DNA from: Nitrospira lenta
Lineage (GTDB): Bacteria; Nitrospirota; Nitrospiria; Nitrospirales; Nitrospiraceae
Direction of reading: 5' to 3'
NCBI GenBank assembly: GCA_945906715.1
Contig: CAMDRK010000085.1
Coordinates: 1-9,290, forward strand
Length of the DNA stretch: 9,290 bases
The translations under genes were made by a program, and so were the position numbers. Numbering within the stretch: the stretch's first letter is position 1; each line of letters opens with the position of its first letter. Shown piece by piece: positions 1 to 7,091 of the stretch. Under the pieces are notes generated by a model. The model did no database searches. It was not told the origin of the DNA and saw only the letters and a list, made by a program, of their open reading frames with translations.

Positions 1-837
1 CGCGCGGAGCACCAACGGGGCATGGAGGTCGGGAAGGGAAGGAAGCAAGCGACGATACAGCAGCCCGATATTCATGAGTCCGATGGCTTTTTCGCGAGAA
101 GGCGGCAGGGTAGTGACCTGCTCAAGAGCCTGGTCGATCCATAGGCGGCTGTTCTCGGGCTGATTGAGTTGCACGTTTGTTCGCGCCGCATTCAACCGCG
201 CATGCAGCGCGACAAGGGGGAGTCCTGCCTGCTGAGCGAGCTGGACGGTATCGGTAAAGGCGGCGAGTGCTTCATCGGGGTGGTTCTGGAGGGCATGGAG
301 AATGCCGAGATCGTTTAAGAGCGTCGCGGTAAGCGCTGGGGACAAAGCGCGGTTGATGAGCTCACGGGCCTGCGTCAAATGGGTTGAGGCCGCATCCAGC
401 TGTCGGGCCGTCAGGTAGGTATGGCCCAGTTGCGCCAAGACCGTTGCCCGCCACACAGCATCCGGCTCCTTCTGCGCAAGCGTCGAGGCGAGTTCGAGCA
501 ATTGGAGCGCCTGCCTGGTCTGGCCGAGCGATTCAGCCGCTCGGGCCGCGGCGACAAGGGCCTGGCTCTGTTGATGGGCCTGGCCCTGTGTTTCATACTG
601 CCGCGCGGCCTCTTTCCACTTTCCCAGCGCGTCTTCATAGGAGCCCCGCTGAAACGCTTGCGTGCCCTGGGCCATCGCGTCATCGGCAGGGGAAGGTGGG
701 GCGGAGGCCGATGTCGTTATGGACGGGATCAGGAGGGTCGCGCTGAGAAGCAGGAAGGCGCATGTAAAGGGGTTTAGGCTGAAGGGGTTCAGGCTGAAGG
801 CTGAAGACCGAAATTTGAGGACCAACGTTCTAAACAT
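1..837 (-). CDS. Secreted TPR-repeat protein, N-terminal part (possible TPR-CHAT protein)
   Basis: The minus-strand frame is open from ATG at 837 to the window edge (279 codons, no stop), so the gene is cut at its C-terminal side. Residues 1-46 form a signal peptide: basic start, hydrophobic core around 26-40, Ala/Ser-rich end near SASA. From about residue 52 the protein is a chain of helical pairs with TPR character, for example GTQAFQRGSYEDALGKW (58-74), VLAQLGHTYLTARQLDAA (133-150), LNDLGILHALQNHPDEAL (174-191) and a further pair at 206-262. It follows tpsB by 108 nt on the same strand. Purine-rich AAGAGG lies about 6 nt before the ATG. TPR proteins in this position near TpsA/TpsB genes often continue into a CHAT (caspase-like) peptidase domain; that half is not visible, so CHAT is only an expectation. 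Codons 13-21 consist of a repeat word that is inverted relative to the leader. Confidence 0.85.
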   Translation of the reverse strand, partial: MFRTLVLKFRSSAFSLNPFSLNPFTCAFLLLSATLLIPSITTSASAPPSPADDAMAQGTQAFQRGSYEDALGKWKEAARQYETQGQAHQQSQALVAAARAAESLGQTRQALQLLELASTLAQKEPDAVWRATVLAQLGHTYLTARQLDAASTHLTQARELINRALSPALTATLLNDLGILHALQNHPDEALAAFTDTVQLAQQAGLPLVALHARLNAARTNVQLNQPENSRLWIDQALEQVTTLPPSREKAIGLMNIGLLYRRLLPSLPDLHAPLVLRA

Positions 838-916
838 TTCAGCCTCTTCCCCCCTGAGCCCCTTAACCCCTGTACCCCTTCAGCCTGAACCCCTGCTCCC
901 GAACCCCTTCAGCCTA
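775..916. repeat. Inverted and tandem repeat around the start of the TPR gene
   Basis: A word close to AGGCTGAAGGGGTTC occurs at 776-790 and, overlapping it, continues as GGGGTTCAGGCTGAAGG at 784-800. Its reverse complement occurs at 877-893 and 901-915. Two perfect inverted repeats result: 783-800 with 877-894 (18 bp) and 775-790 with 901-916 (16 bp). They share bases 783-790, so they are alternatives. Degenerate pieces (CCCCTGAGCCCC, CCTTAACCCCTGTACCCC) fill 850-880. The loop contains the start codon (835-837) and its ribosome binding site. One arm is coding sequence, where it is read as two copies of FSLNP. The rest of the 838-945 spacer is a GC-only stretch (about 926-946) just after the tpsB stop. 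Confidence 0.85.
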
Positions 917-945
917 TCTACCTGGGCCGCGCGCGCCGCGCCGCG

Positions 946-2781
946 CTAAAGCACCTGCACTACAAACTGCAAATGAATGCCGTGGTCTTGCAAATTACCT
1001 GGTGGATGGAGGACATGATTCAGCGGTACTCCCCAGTAGAGTTCAAAATGCGCGCGATCGCGCGGCAGAATATGCCAGCGAAGGCCCAGCCCCATACTGG
1101 CTAGGGTCTGGGGGTCCGGCGTCAGACCCTTCGCATCCCAAGCCCGGCCCAGATCCACAAATTGGGCAAACTGCAAGAGTGGTTCCCCGGTCACGTAACT
1201 CATCACGGGAAATCGCGATTCAACCGAGGCTAGAAATGCGTTGTCGCGGATGAGCGAAGTCTCACGATACCCGCGGACGCTGAACCGTCCTCCGACAGGA
1301 ACCTGCTCAAGTGAAAAGAGTCGATCGTTGGCGAGTTGAAGACTCATTTGCCCTAGGAGCTGCATGCCCCACCAGTCGTCAAATCGCCGAACCGCCTGGA
1401 CTTGTCCCAACCAGGAGAAGAATTGTCCGTCGGGCAACGGGCCGGAGTTGTTGGTGGCGCTCAAGACGTCCAGCCCGACGGAAAAACGGGAACGAGCCGC
1501 AATCACCGTGGTCGAGGTGCGATGCACGTATTCCTGAACGAAGCGCAGGGCGCTCACGGTGCTGACCCCGGTGCCTGAGGAGCCGGGAACAAAGAGCGAC
1601 GGGACACCCGGCAGGTCGAACACCGATGTCACTTTGCTGTACAGGTGCTCGCCGGTGATGGCGAGGGCAAACTCGTCAGACAATGTCCGATAGACCGGCT
1701 GGCGAAGTGTGAATCCGATGATTTCAGATTCCCCATTCAAGTCGAGGGAGCGGAAGGGGTTCTGCACCACAAGGAAATCGTTTCGCCGGTAGGAGGCAAT
1801 GAAGGTCGTGTCGTATCGATTCAGGGGGAGTGAATAGGACGTAGAGATGATCGGATTGACACCCCGAGACCGGCCGTAGCTGAAGCTAAACGCATCGCCA
1901 TTTCCGGTGACATTCTGATGGGCGACCGTGGCCATTCCTCGCTCGGCTCCGACCACGGGTGTTTGATAATTGCTGAAGTCCAGCCACGCTTTCCAGGGGC
2001 TGGCTTCTTTCACCTTCACCTGCATGATTCTCTCGCCGCGTCGGTCGCCTGGGCGTAGCTCAGCGTTGATTTGTTCGATCCGCGGATCTTGCCGGAGCAA
2101 CTGCAACCGTTCTTGCAGCGGTTCCAAGCGCAGTGGAATCTGCGCGCCCCGTTCGATCCGGTCGCGCAGATAACCGGTGCGGAACCAGCTCTGTCCCTCC
2201 ACATCTATTTTAGCCAAGGTACCTTCGACAATCTGAACGGTGATGACACCGAGCATCACGTCCTGATCGGGTATGATCGCGCCTGATGAGATGTAGCCCC
2301 TATTCACGTATAGGAGGGTCAGTGCGAGACGAAGCCGTTCGAGATCTTCGGTCGTGATGATTCGGTTGGTATAGGGAGCGGTGACTTCGGACAGTTCCGC
2401 GTTGGAGAAGACCGTACTGCCGGTCACATGAATAGATTTGGCGAAGACCTGAATCTGGCCCAATGGTTTAGAGCCTTCTCCCTCCTGCGGTACCGGGACC
2501 ACGGGGAGTGTGGGAAGGGGCACAGGGGTCGGGGGCTTGAATTCTTTTCTGAGCGGCGCAGGCGGCTCGCCCGATCGTCCAGTCGGGTCGAAGATCGGGG
2601 GCAGCGTCTGTTGGGCGTAGACGGAGGTTCCTGCCAGCATGAAGAAGGTTGAGGCTAAGGCTGAGATAAAGAGAGTCTGATTTTCGCTCAACCTCAACCT
2701 TGACCTCAACCTGTCTCGCGCCGTTCGACGAGGCACCTGTCTGGCGGTGCGTCGAGTGGCGCAGGGGTCTATGAGTGGCAC
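946..2781 (-). CDS. TpsB: two-partner secretion outer-membrane transporter (ShlB/FhaC/HecB family)
   Basis: This is the outer-membrane pore that exports the TpsA partner. The 611-aa product has a signal peptide ending near YAQQ (residue 58), a Pro-rich linker (65-105), POTRA domains at about 108-187 (starting QVFAKSIHVTGSTVFSNAEL) and 188-258, then a beta-barrel to the C terminus. The L6-loop signature VRGY is at 502-505 (GGRFSVRGYRETSL), and the late-barrel motif FVDLGRAWD is at 541-549. Length fits the family (about 550-600 aa plus a long N-region). The start is GTG at 2781, with GTGAGG 7 nt upstream. It overlaps the last 13 nt of tpsA, which suggests translational coupling. No better ATG lies before the hydrophobic segment; M48 is inside the signal peptide. 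The signal-peptide N-region is unusually long and Arg-rich, partly because a hexamer repeat encodes RLRSRLRLS. The barrel ends in Leu rather than the common terminal aromatic residue. Confidence 0.95.
   Translation of the reverse strand: MPLIDPCATRRTARQVPRRTARDRLRSRLRLSENQTLFISALASTFFMLAGTSVYAQQTLPPIFDPTGRSGEPPAPLRKEFKPPTPVPLPTLPVVPVPQEGEGSKPLGQIQVFAKSIHVTGSTVFSNAELSEVTAPYTNRIITTEDLERLRLALTLLYVNRGYISSGAIIPDQDVMLGVITVQIVEGTLAKIDVEGQSWFRTGYLRDRIERGAQIPLRLEPLQERLQLLRQDPRIEQINAELRPGDRRGERIMQVKVKEASPWKAWLDFSNYQTPVVGAERGMATVAHQNVTGNGDAFSFSYGRSRGVNPIISTSYSLPLNRYDTTFIASYRRNDFLVVQNPFRSLDLNGESEIIGFTLRQPVYRTLSDEFALAITGEHLYSKVTSVFDLPGVPSLFVPGSSGTGVSTVSALRFVQEYVHRTSTTVIAARSRFSVGLDVLSATNNSGPLPDGQFFSWLGQVQAVRRFDDWWGMQLLGQMSLQLANDRLFSLEQVPVGGRFSVRGYRETSLIRDNAFLASVESRFPVMSYVTGEPLLQFAQFVDLGRAWDAKGLTPDPQTLASMGLGLRWHILPRDRAHFELYWGVPLNHVLHPPGNLQDHGIHLQFVVQVL
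2645..2712. repeat. CTCAAC hexamer repeat with inverted arm, inside the tpsB signal-peptide codons
   Basis: Bases 2687-2712 read as about four copies of CTCAAC/CTTGAC followed by CT. The 10-mer AAGGTTGAGG at 2645-2654 is the exact reverse complement of 2692-2701, so the region can form a hairpin. On the coding strand the hexamers are read as RLRSRLRLS at residues 25-32, and the opposite arm encodes part of the hydrophobic core. The repeat keeps the reading frame because its period is six. Confidence 0.8.
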
Positions 2782-5651
2782 CCGGTTGCCTCACTCTCGG
2801 CGAAGTTCGCAATCAAGAACCGGGCTGGGGTCAATCGACGGAGCGAGACCATGCCGGTGGCCGAGAGGTTCGAGGTTCGAGGTGCGAGGTTCGAGGTGTC
2901 TTCGGCATCGATTCCGGCGAGTGCAAGAGGGCTCGTCAGCCAGCTTCCTGGGTCCGACGGCAATTGCTCTCGCCCGGCCACGACAAAGCTGCTGGCCTGA
3001 CCGTTGGCCAAGGCCGCGCAGCGCTGCGTCACGAGGCTCTGTGCCTGGCTGGGCTTCGAGTCTAACGTTCCCAGGCTTCCGCTCAAATTAGACGTGGGAC
3101 TCTGGATCGTCACCGTCCCGTTCAAGCCGAACTGCGATGAGGCACTCACCAGGCTGCTGGAATCGGCCAAGAACAAAGGAGTCGTGATCGTGATGTTCCC
3201 CCCGGCGCCCTGGATCGCCTGCGCGAGGATCTGGCTGTTCTGAAGGATCATGAGAAGCGGATCAATGGTGATATTCCCGCCGTCGAGAAACGCGGAGGCA
3301 TTGACCTCGCTGTCCACGAGCCTGATCTGATTAGTCGCATTGATTTCAATATTGCCGCCCCCGGCCTGCTCGGAACTCGTCGTCACCGAGCTGTTCCGCA
3401 TTTCAAACTGCTGACCCGCGTTGATCGAGATGTTGCCGGCGTTGCCGGGACCGGTGCTGCTGGCAGAGATGCTCGCACCGTTGTTCAAATTTATCGACTG
3501 GCCAGCTGTAACTGTAATCTTGCCACCCTCTCCCGATCCAGGTACTGTGCCTATCGTGCGGGTGTAAATCCCGGTGGCGCGACTGTTCCCCAGTCCGAAA
3601 ATGTCGCCAACTATTTCGAAAGGTCGTTCACCTGAAATCGAGACTCTGTCGGTCGCGGTGACTGTGATCGCTCCGCCGTTTCCAATGGTACGAGTGGAAC
3701 TGTCGAACCGAGTGCCTCCAGTCATCGTCAGTAACCTGGCGGTGACATCGATGGGGCCGGCATTGCCAAGAGTGCCCAAGTCCACGTCACCCAACGAGTT
3801 GGTAAACAGGCCGCTAGGATTCAAGAAACCAGAGTTGAAGGTGTCGAACGTGTCGGCAAACGTGACATCACCGGTCGCGAACAGTTTGATAAATCCCGAG
3901 TCAGCATCTCCGGATGTTTGGCTTAATGCCGAGCTCCCATTGGTGAATTCGGCGTTCCGCACCGTAATTGTCGTACCCCCTCCAGTCCCAAGCGCCGTTT
4001 GATTGAACAAGTCTGATCCGTTCCGTAGCGCGAAGTCACGTGCGTTGATCGTCAGCGTACTCTCGCCAAGAATACTGAGCGGACCGATGGAGCTTCCGTT
4101 GGTTATCGTGATGTCGCGCCCGTCAAAGAGTAGGTTGCCGCCTCGCGCGTTGAGCGAATCAGTCACGATGGACACGAAGTCAAAGGTCATATCACCTCCG
4201 GTGAAGGTGACATGACCGCCGGAGCCTCCTCCACCGAGAATAGCATCGCCCGTGTCGATGCGAGCGGTCTGTAAATGTGCAGTGTCAGCGTGGACAGTAA
4301 CGTTCCCTCCATTGCCCGCTCCGGCGGTTCCGCTCATGATGAAGAAGTCAAATCCGCCGGGGTTTCCCATCACCGTGAGCTCTCCGGTGGTCAGAGTGAC
4401 GTTGCCGCCATTTCCTGCTCCCTCTGTGTGCGTGTCTATCAGCGCAGTGTCGTCGGGAAGAGTTGACACGGTCTCCATCTTGGTGGAGGTCGCAGAGATT
4501 TCTCCGCCGTTGCCGTCACCGAAGGATCGTGCCGTAAAGGCGGGAACGCTGTCGCTCGAAATAGACAGATCATCGGTGAGGTGAATATCAATAGCGGTTT
4601 CAGCTCCTTTCGAGTTGCCCGTATCCGCATTGAGAGCGGAGTTTATCAGTTCAAACTGTCCTCCCCTGATTCGGATCGTCCCTGCCGCGTCGCCTGACAC
4701 ATCGATTGTGGCCCCCTGTGAAAGGCTTATTTGTCCCATGCCGGTGAAAGCGTCGCCGTTAATGTTGGGCCCAGTTCCTAGATCCTGATGAGAGATTTCG
4801 CCCGTCGAAGCAACACTGGCGATGTGCACTTCCCCACCAGGCGCGCTTAAACTGCCACCGACCATTGTGACTCCACCAGGTACGAACGCTTGGCTGAGGG
4901 TATCCGGGTCAGTGTAGGTTACGACTTGGTTGCCGCTCACCAATGAAATGGATTGGCCAGTTGGCACGGAGAGAGTGCTGCCCTGGACTGTAATCGTGGC
5001 AGGAGTCGAGTTTAGGAATCCAAATGCAGCTGGTGTCACGAAGCCGAAATCGACCAATGGTGCCGATGAAAGGATGCTCGTATGACCTGCTGCCGTCACC
5101 GCGTCGCTCGCAGGGTCCACATAGAACATCGCGCTATCGCCCCCGTCAAACAGCCGAATATAGTTGGCTGTGGTGAAGGCGACGGACCCACCGACGTCCA
5201 ACGTGGCATTCGGCCCAAAGATGATTCCGGAGGGGTTCATCAGAAAGAGGTTCGCGTTGGGATAGAACCTGAGACTGTCGATGGTGCCAAAAATAGTAGA
5301 GGGAGTTCCTCCCGTAACCCGGCCGAGTACGTTCCCGACGGTTGTATCGGCCGCTAAGTTAGACGTTTGAAACTGAGCGGTTTCCACTGAACTGATACTA
5401 AATTCACCGAAGCTGTGGAAAAGGTTTGCGCCGACGAGGGTGCCTAGGGTGATTTCATAAATGTTCCCGACCTTGTTCACCTCCGTAGTGAGGCTTCCAG
5501 CACCAGGCGTTGGGGTGATCTGGGCATATGTGACATATGTGAATGGACTCAGAATTAGCCCGACAGTCAAGAGTCCGATAGTTCCAATCAGCCGTGCAGA
5601 GAAAAACATGAGTAACTGTGTGTGTGAAACACGCGGTGGGCTGCTGGACAT
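2769..5651 (-). CDS. TpsA: filamentous-haemagglutinin-like exoprotein with N-terminal TPS domain
   Basis: A 960-aa secreted beta-helix protein, exported by the TpsB encoded next to it. The signal peptide is residues 1-43 (hydrophobic core about 21-37, end at TYA-Q). The TPS (haemagglutination activity) domain follows at about 44-165, with NLFHSFGEFSI (76-86) and the NPNG-like motif NLFLMNPSGIIFGPNATLDV (134-153). The rest is Gly/Asn/Thr-rich right-handed beta-helix with recurring GNGGxxT or GGNITI turns. A C-terminal block near 874-900 (TQRCAALANGQASSFVVAGR, then LPSDP) resembles the end block of cyanobacterial-type TPS exoproteins. I see only two cysteines, C878 and C958. Start ATG 5651 was chosen because GAGGAGGG lies 8 nt upstream; a longer frame from 5822 would put 57 mostly basic residues before the signal peptide. 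The gene overlaps tpsB by 13 nt. The last 42 residues include a repeat-derived insert. The ligand is unknown; adhesion or contact function is inferred from the family. Confidence 0.93.
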   Translation of the reverse strand: MSSSPPRVSHTQLLMFFSARLIGTIGLLTVGLILSPFTYVTYAQITPTPGAGSLTTEVNKVGNIYEITLGTLVGANLFHSFGEFSISSVETAQFQTSNLAADTTVGNVLGRVTGGTPSTIFGTIDSLRFYPNANLFLMNPSGIIFGPNATLDVGGSVAFTTANYIRLFDGGDSAMFYVDPASDAVTAAGHTSILSSAPLVDFGFVTPAAFGFLNSTPATITVQGSTLSVPTGQSISLVSGNQVVTYTDPDTLSQAFVPGGVTMVGGSLSAPGGEVHIASVASTGEISHQDLGTGPNINGDAFTGMGQISLSQGATIDVSGDAAGTIRIRGGQFELINSALNADTGNSKGAETAIDIHLTDDLSISSDSVPAFTARSFGDGNGGEISATSTKMETVSTLPDDTALIDTHTEGAGNGGNVTLTTGELTVMGNPGGFDFFIMSGTAGAGNGGNVTVHADTAHLQTARIDTGDAILGGGGSGGHVTFTGGDMTFDFVSIVTDSLNARGGNLLFDGRDITITNGSSIGPLSILGESTLTINARDFALRNGSDLFNQTALGTGGGTTITVRNAEFTNGSSALSQTSGDADSGFIKLFATGDVTFADTFDTFNSGFLNPSGLFTNSLGDVDLGTLGNAGPIDVTARLLTMTGGTRFDSSTRTIGNGGAITVTATDRVSISGERPFEIVGDIFGLGNSRATGIYTRTIGTVPGSGEGGKITVTAGQSINLNNGASISASSTGPGNAGNISINAGQQFEMRNSSVTTSSEQAGGGNIEINATNQIRLVDSEVNASAFLDGGNITIDPLLMILQNSQILAQAIQGAGGNITITTPLFLADSSSLVSASSQFGLNGTVTIQSPTSNLSGSLGTLDSKPSQAQSLVTQRCAALANGQASSFVVAGREQLPSDPGSWLTSPLALAGIDAEDTSNLAPRTSNLSATGMVSLRRLTPARFLIANFAESEATGCHS
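2865..2898. repeat. GAGGTTC heptamer tandem repeat inside the tpsA 3' end
   Basis: Almost five consecutive heptamers are present: GAGGTTC, GAGGTTC, GAGGTGC, GAGGTTC, GAGGTG. On the coding strand they are read as TSNLAPRTSNLS (residues 919-930), just after the conserved C-terminal block of TpsA. Because 7 is not a multiple of 3, successive copies are read in different frames; three heptamers separate the two TSNL readings. Confidence 0.85.
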
Positions 5652-5659
5652 GGGACTAG

Positions 5660-5667
5660 CCCTCCTC
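5660..5667 (-). promoter_or_regulatory. Strong ribosome binding site for tpsA
   Basis: The minus strand reads GAGGAGGG, ending 8 nt before ATG 5651. It decides the start of TpsA against the 57-codon longer frame that begins at 5822. Confidence 0.75.
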
Positions 5668-5732
5668 TCTGTATTCCAAGGCTTGGCGTAGGCTTTGCTG
5701 TGCAATAAAGGATACAACAGTATTCTTAACCG

Positions 5733-5758
5733 GAGAGCACGCCGTGCCGCGTGCTCTC
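5733..5758 (-). terminator. Perfect 10-bp hairpin between the Cys-rich lipoprotein and tpsA
   Basis: GAGAGCACGC (5733-5742) is the exact reverse complement of 5749-5758, leaving a 6-nt loop. The stem is GC-rich. It lies 77 nt past the lipoprotein stop and 82 nt before the tpsA start, within a 183-nt spacer holding no gene. No T-run follows on the minus strand (the next bases are CGGTTAAGAAT), so it is not a textbook intrinsic terminator. It may be an attenuator or an mRNA-processing/stability hairpin that sets tpsA expression apart from the upstream genes. I see no convincing promoter after it. Confidence 0.5.
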
Positions 5759-5834
5759 GCAGGCAACGCGGTACAGCAAATCCGTTCCCTGGGAGATGTT
5801 TTGCCCCAGTCACAGGCGTCATCGCTTTTCACGA

Positions 5835-6245
5835 TCACGGATAAGCATTTGGACAATCGCAGTCGCAGTTGCCGTCCCTGCTGCCTGGAGTAACTGGAGA
5901 CAACCACCAAGTCTTGCATTTCGGCCCGCCGAGCGTGCATGAGCCAGCGCTAGTTTGAGGGGTTTTGCATCTCTTACCACCGGCAACACACCGATAGGGT
6001 GGTGTCTGGCCAGTTGGAACTGCTGTTCCATCTGTAAGAAAAGTGTTGCTGTCTGCATTCCAAGGATTAACGAGGGTTACCTTGTTGCAGGCTCCCGGCT
6101 CTGGATCTCCCACTCCGCCGCCTCCTCCTGGTGGGCAGGTCGTGCCGACATTCACGCTAACGCAGCCTTGCATCAGCACGAGCAAAAACACGCTGGCGAG
6201 AAACGCAGCTAACCGCCAATGACGGTCTTTCGAGAATGTGTGCAT
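5835..6245 (-). CDS. Small Cys-rich lipoprotein, unknown function
   Basis: A 136-aa protein of no family that I recognise. Residues 1-28 form a lipoprotein signal (basic start, core LAAFLASVFLLVL, then MQGC with C28 as the predicted lipidated residue). The +2 residue is Val, which by the E. coli Lol rule favours the outer membrane. A Gly-rich run (40-44, just after CPP) follows, then a Cys-rich body with C37, C53, C86, C93, C103, C110, C127, C129 and C131; the protein ends CDCDCPNAYP. Nine cysteines in about 108 mature residues suggest disulfides or metal binding, but no known metal motif is clear. Start ATG 6245 has AAGGAGG only 5 nt upstream; a GTG at 6272 would extend it by 9 residues but lacks this support. 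It begins 42 nt after the preceding gene and is probably in the same transcript. Confidence 0.75.
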   Translation of the reverse strand: MHTFSKDRHWRLAAFLASVFLLVLMQGCVSVNVGTTCPPGGGGGVGDPEPGACNKVTLVNPWNADSNTFLTDGTAVPTGQTPPYRCVAGGKRCKTPQTSAGSCTLGGPKCKTWWLSPVTPGSRDGNCDCDCPNAYP

Positions 6246-6250
6246 CGATT

Positions 6251-6257
6251 CCTCCTT
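6251..6257 (-). promoter_or_regulatory. Consensus ribosome binding site for the Cys-rich lipoprotein
   Basis: The minus strand reads AAGGAGG, 5 nt before ATG 6245. It decides this start over the upstream GTG and is the strongest Shine-Dalgarno site in the window. Confidence 0.75.
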
Positions 6258-6287
6258 GGTATAAGTAGGCACAATTGTGACCTCTCC

Positions 6288-7091
6288 TTATCTGGGCGCC
6301 TGGTCTTGATATGCCTTCCCTGCCTCAGATTGTAGTCGTTTGAAGACGTTGACGGCAGATTCCTCAAACCCAGCCAGGATCACAATACTTGGGATACTAT
6401 CGGGAAATTGTTCTTCGATGACATGTTTAATCTTGAAGTCGCTCCCGGTAATGGTCCCCAAATAGTATCTGTTGAGGGCCGGAATCTCGACGACAAAATA
6501 GGCTGGCGGGACTCCGTGGTTCGTCAGTTGCCTGATCTTCTCAGGAGAGCCGATCTGCCGTATTTTCCATGTCTGTTCGTTTGCTGTCATCGCAATCGAT
6601 ACGGACGATCTGACCTGGCCTGAATACGTAATCGGGAACAGAAACCATGCAGGAACAGGCACCGACCATCGCAAGAAATTCGCCTCTTCCAACAACAACC
6701 CTATCGGGCTCGGTATCGGTTCCTGTAGCTGCCATTGTATGAGGCGGTCGAGTCCGATACGAAACACCGGGAAAGGCGGGCCGACATCGAGTTTGAACAA
6801 CTGGGTGCCGGCGAATTCGGTGATTCCTGAAAACCCCAAACTTCTCGCAAGTTTGTCGCTGTTCCCAACCACCTTTGGGAGCAAGAACTTGGCCGCGAGC
6901 TTAGCTGTGAGTTCGGAGGTTTGCGAAGGGGCCAACTGCGCAGTCCTAAAGTCAAGGCTGTCGAACGCGTAGAGCGAGAATGGCTGGACAAGCAGAAAAA
7001 GTAGCCCCCCGCCGATAAAGCTCCTCCACCGTCTGATCAAAGTATAAACTCCTCTTTGGTTACTGGCCGATGTTGAAGTAATCCCGTTCAT
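6288..7091 (-). CDS. Secreted protein of unknown function
   Basis: A 267-aa product that I cannot place in a family. It has an N-terminal signal: basic stretch RRWR (20-23), hydrophobic core IGGGLLFLLVQPFSLYA (26-42), and a likely cleavage after YA. No lipobox, further membrane segment or cysteine is seen in the mature part. The body looks globular and mixed alpha/beta, with a helical region at 57-90, aromatic/Pro-rich strands at 105-165 (GPPFPVFRIGL, VPVPAWFLFPITYSGQ) and strands at 197-216 before a C-terminal helix (243-262). Start ATG 7091 has GAGGAAGG 7 nt upstream and overlaps the end of the peptidase gene by 32 nt, so the two are probably translationally coupled. A longer frame from 7214 adds 41 residues with no signal character and would overlap deeply. 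A partner, substrate or inhibitor of the peptidase is possible from context only. Confidence 0.8.
   Translation of the reverse strand: MNGITSTSASNQRGVYTLIRRWRSFIGGGLLFLLVQPFSLYAFDSLDFRTAQLAPSQTSELTAKLAAKFLLPKVVGNSDKLARSLGFSGITEFAGTQLFKLDVGPPFPVFRIGLDRLIQWQLQEPIPSPIGLLLEEANFLRWSVPVPAWFLFPITYSGQVRSSVSIAMTANEQTWKIRQIGSPEKIRQLTNHGVPPAYFVVEIPALNRYYLGTITGSDFKIKHVIEEQFPDSIPSIVILAGFEESAVNVFKRLQSEAGKAYQDQAPR

Noticed and set aside
411..949. Open frames on both strands over the TPR gene start (411-683 minus, 384-746, 421-777 and 662-949 plus)
   Set aside because: They overlap the well-supported TPR reading frame; one simply translates the repeat words. No ribosome site or family feature is seen.
3574..4584. 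Long plus-strand open frames (3574-4002, 4003-4215, 4252-4584) opposite tpsA
   Set aside because: They are antisense to the beta-helix coding region. Their Ser/Val/Pro-rich composition is the mirror of Gly/Thr/Asn codons, and they lack ribosome sites and domains.
5652..5822. 57-codon N-terminal extension of TpsA from 5822
   Set aside because: It would place a basic non-signal stretch before a good signal peptide and run through the spacer hairpin. GAGGAGGG supports ATG 5651.
5656..6058. Minus-strand frames 5656-5940 and 5819-6058
   Set aside because: They are shadows of the Cys-rich lipoprotein or of the hairpin spacer in other frames, without start signals or recognisable features.
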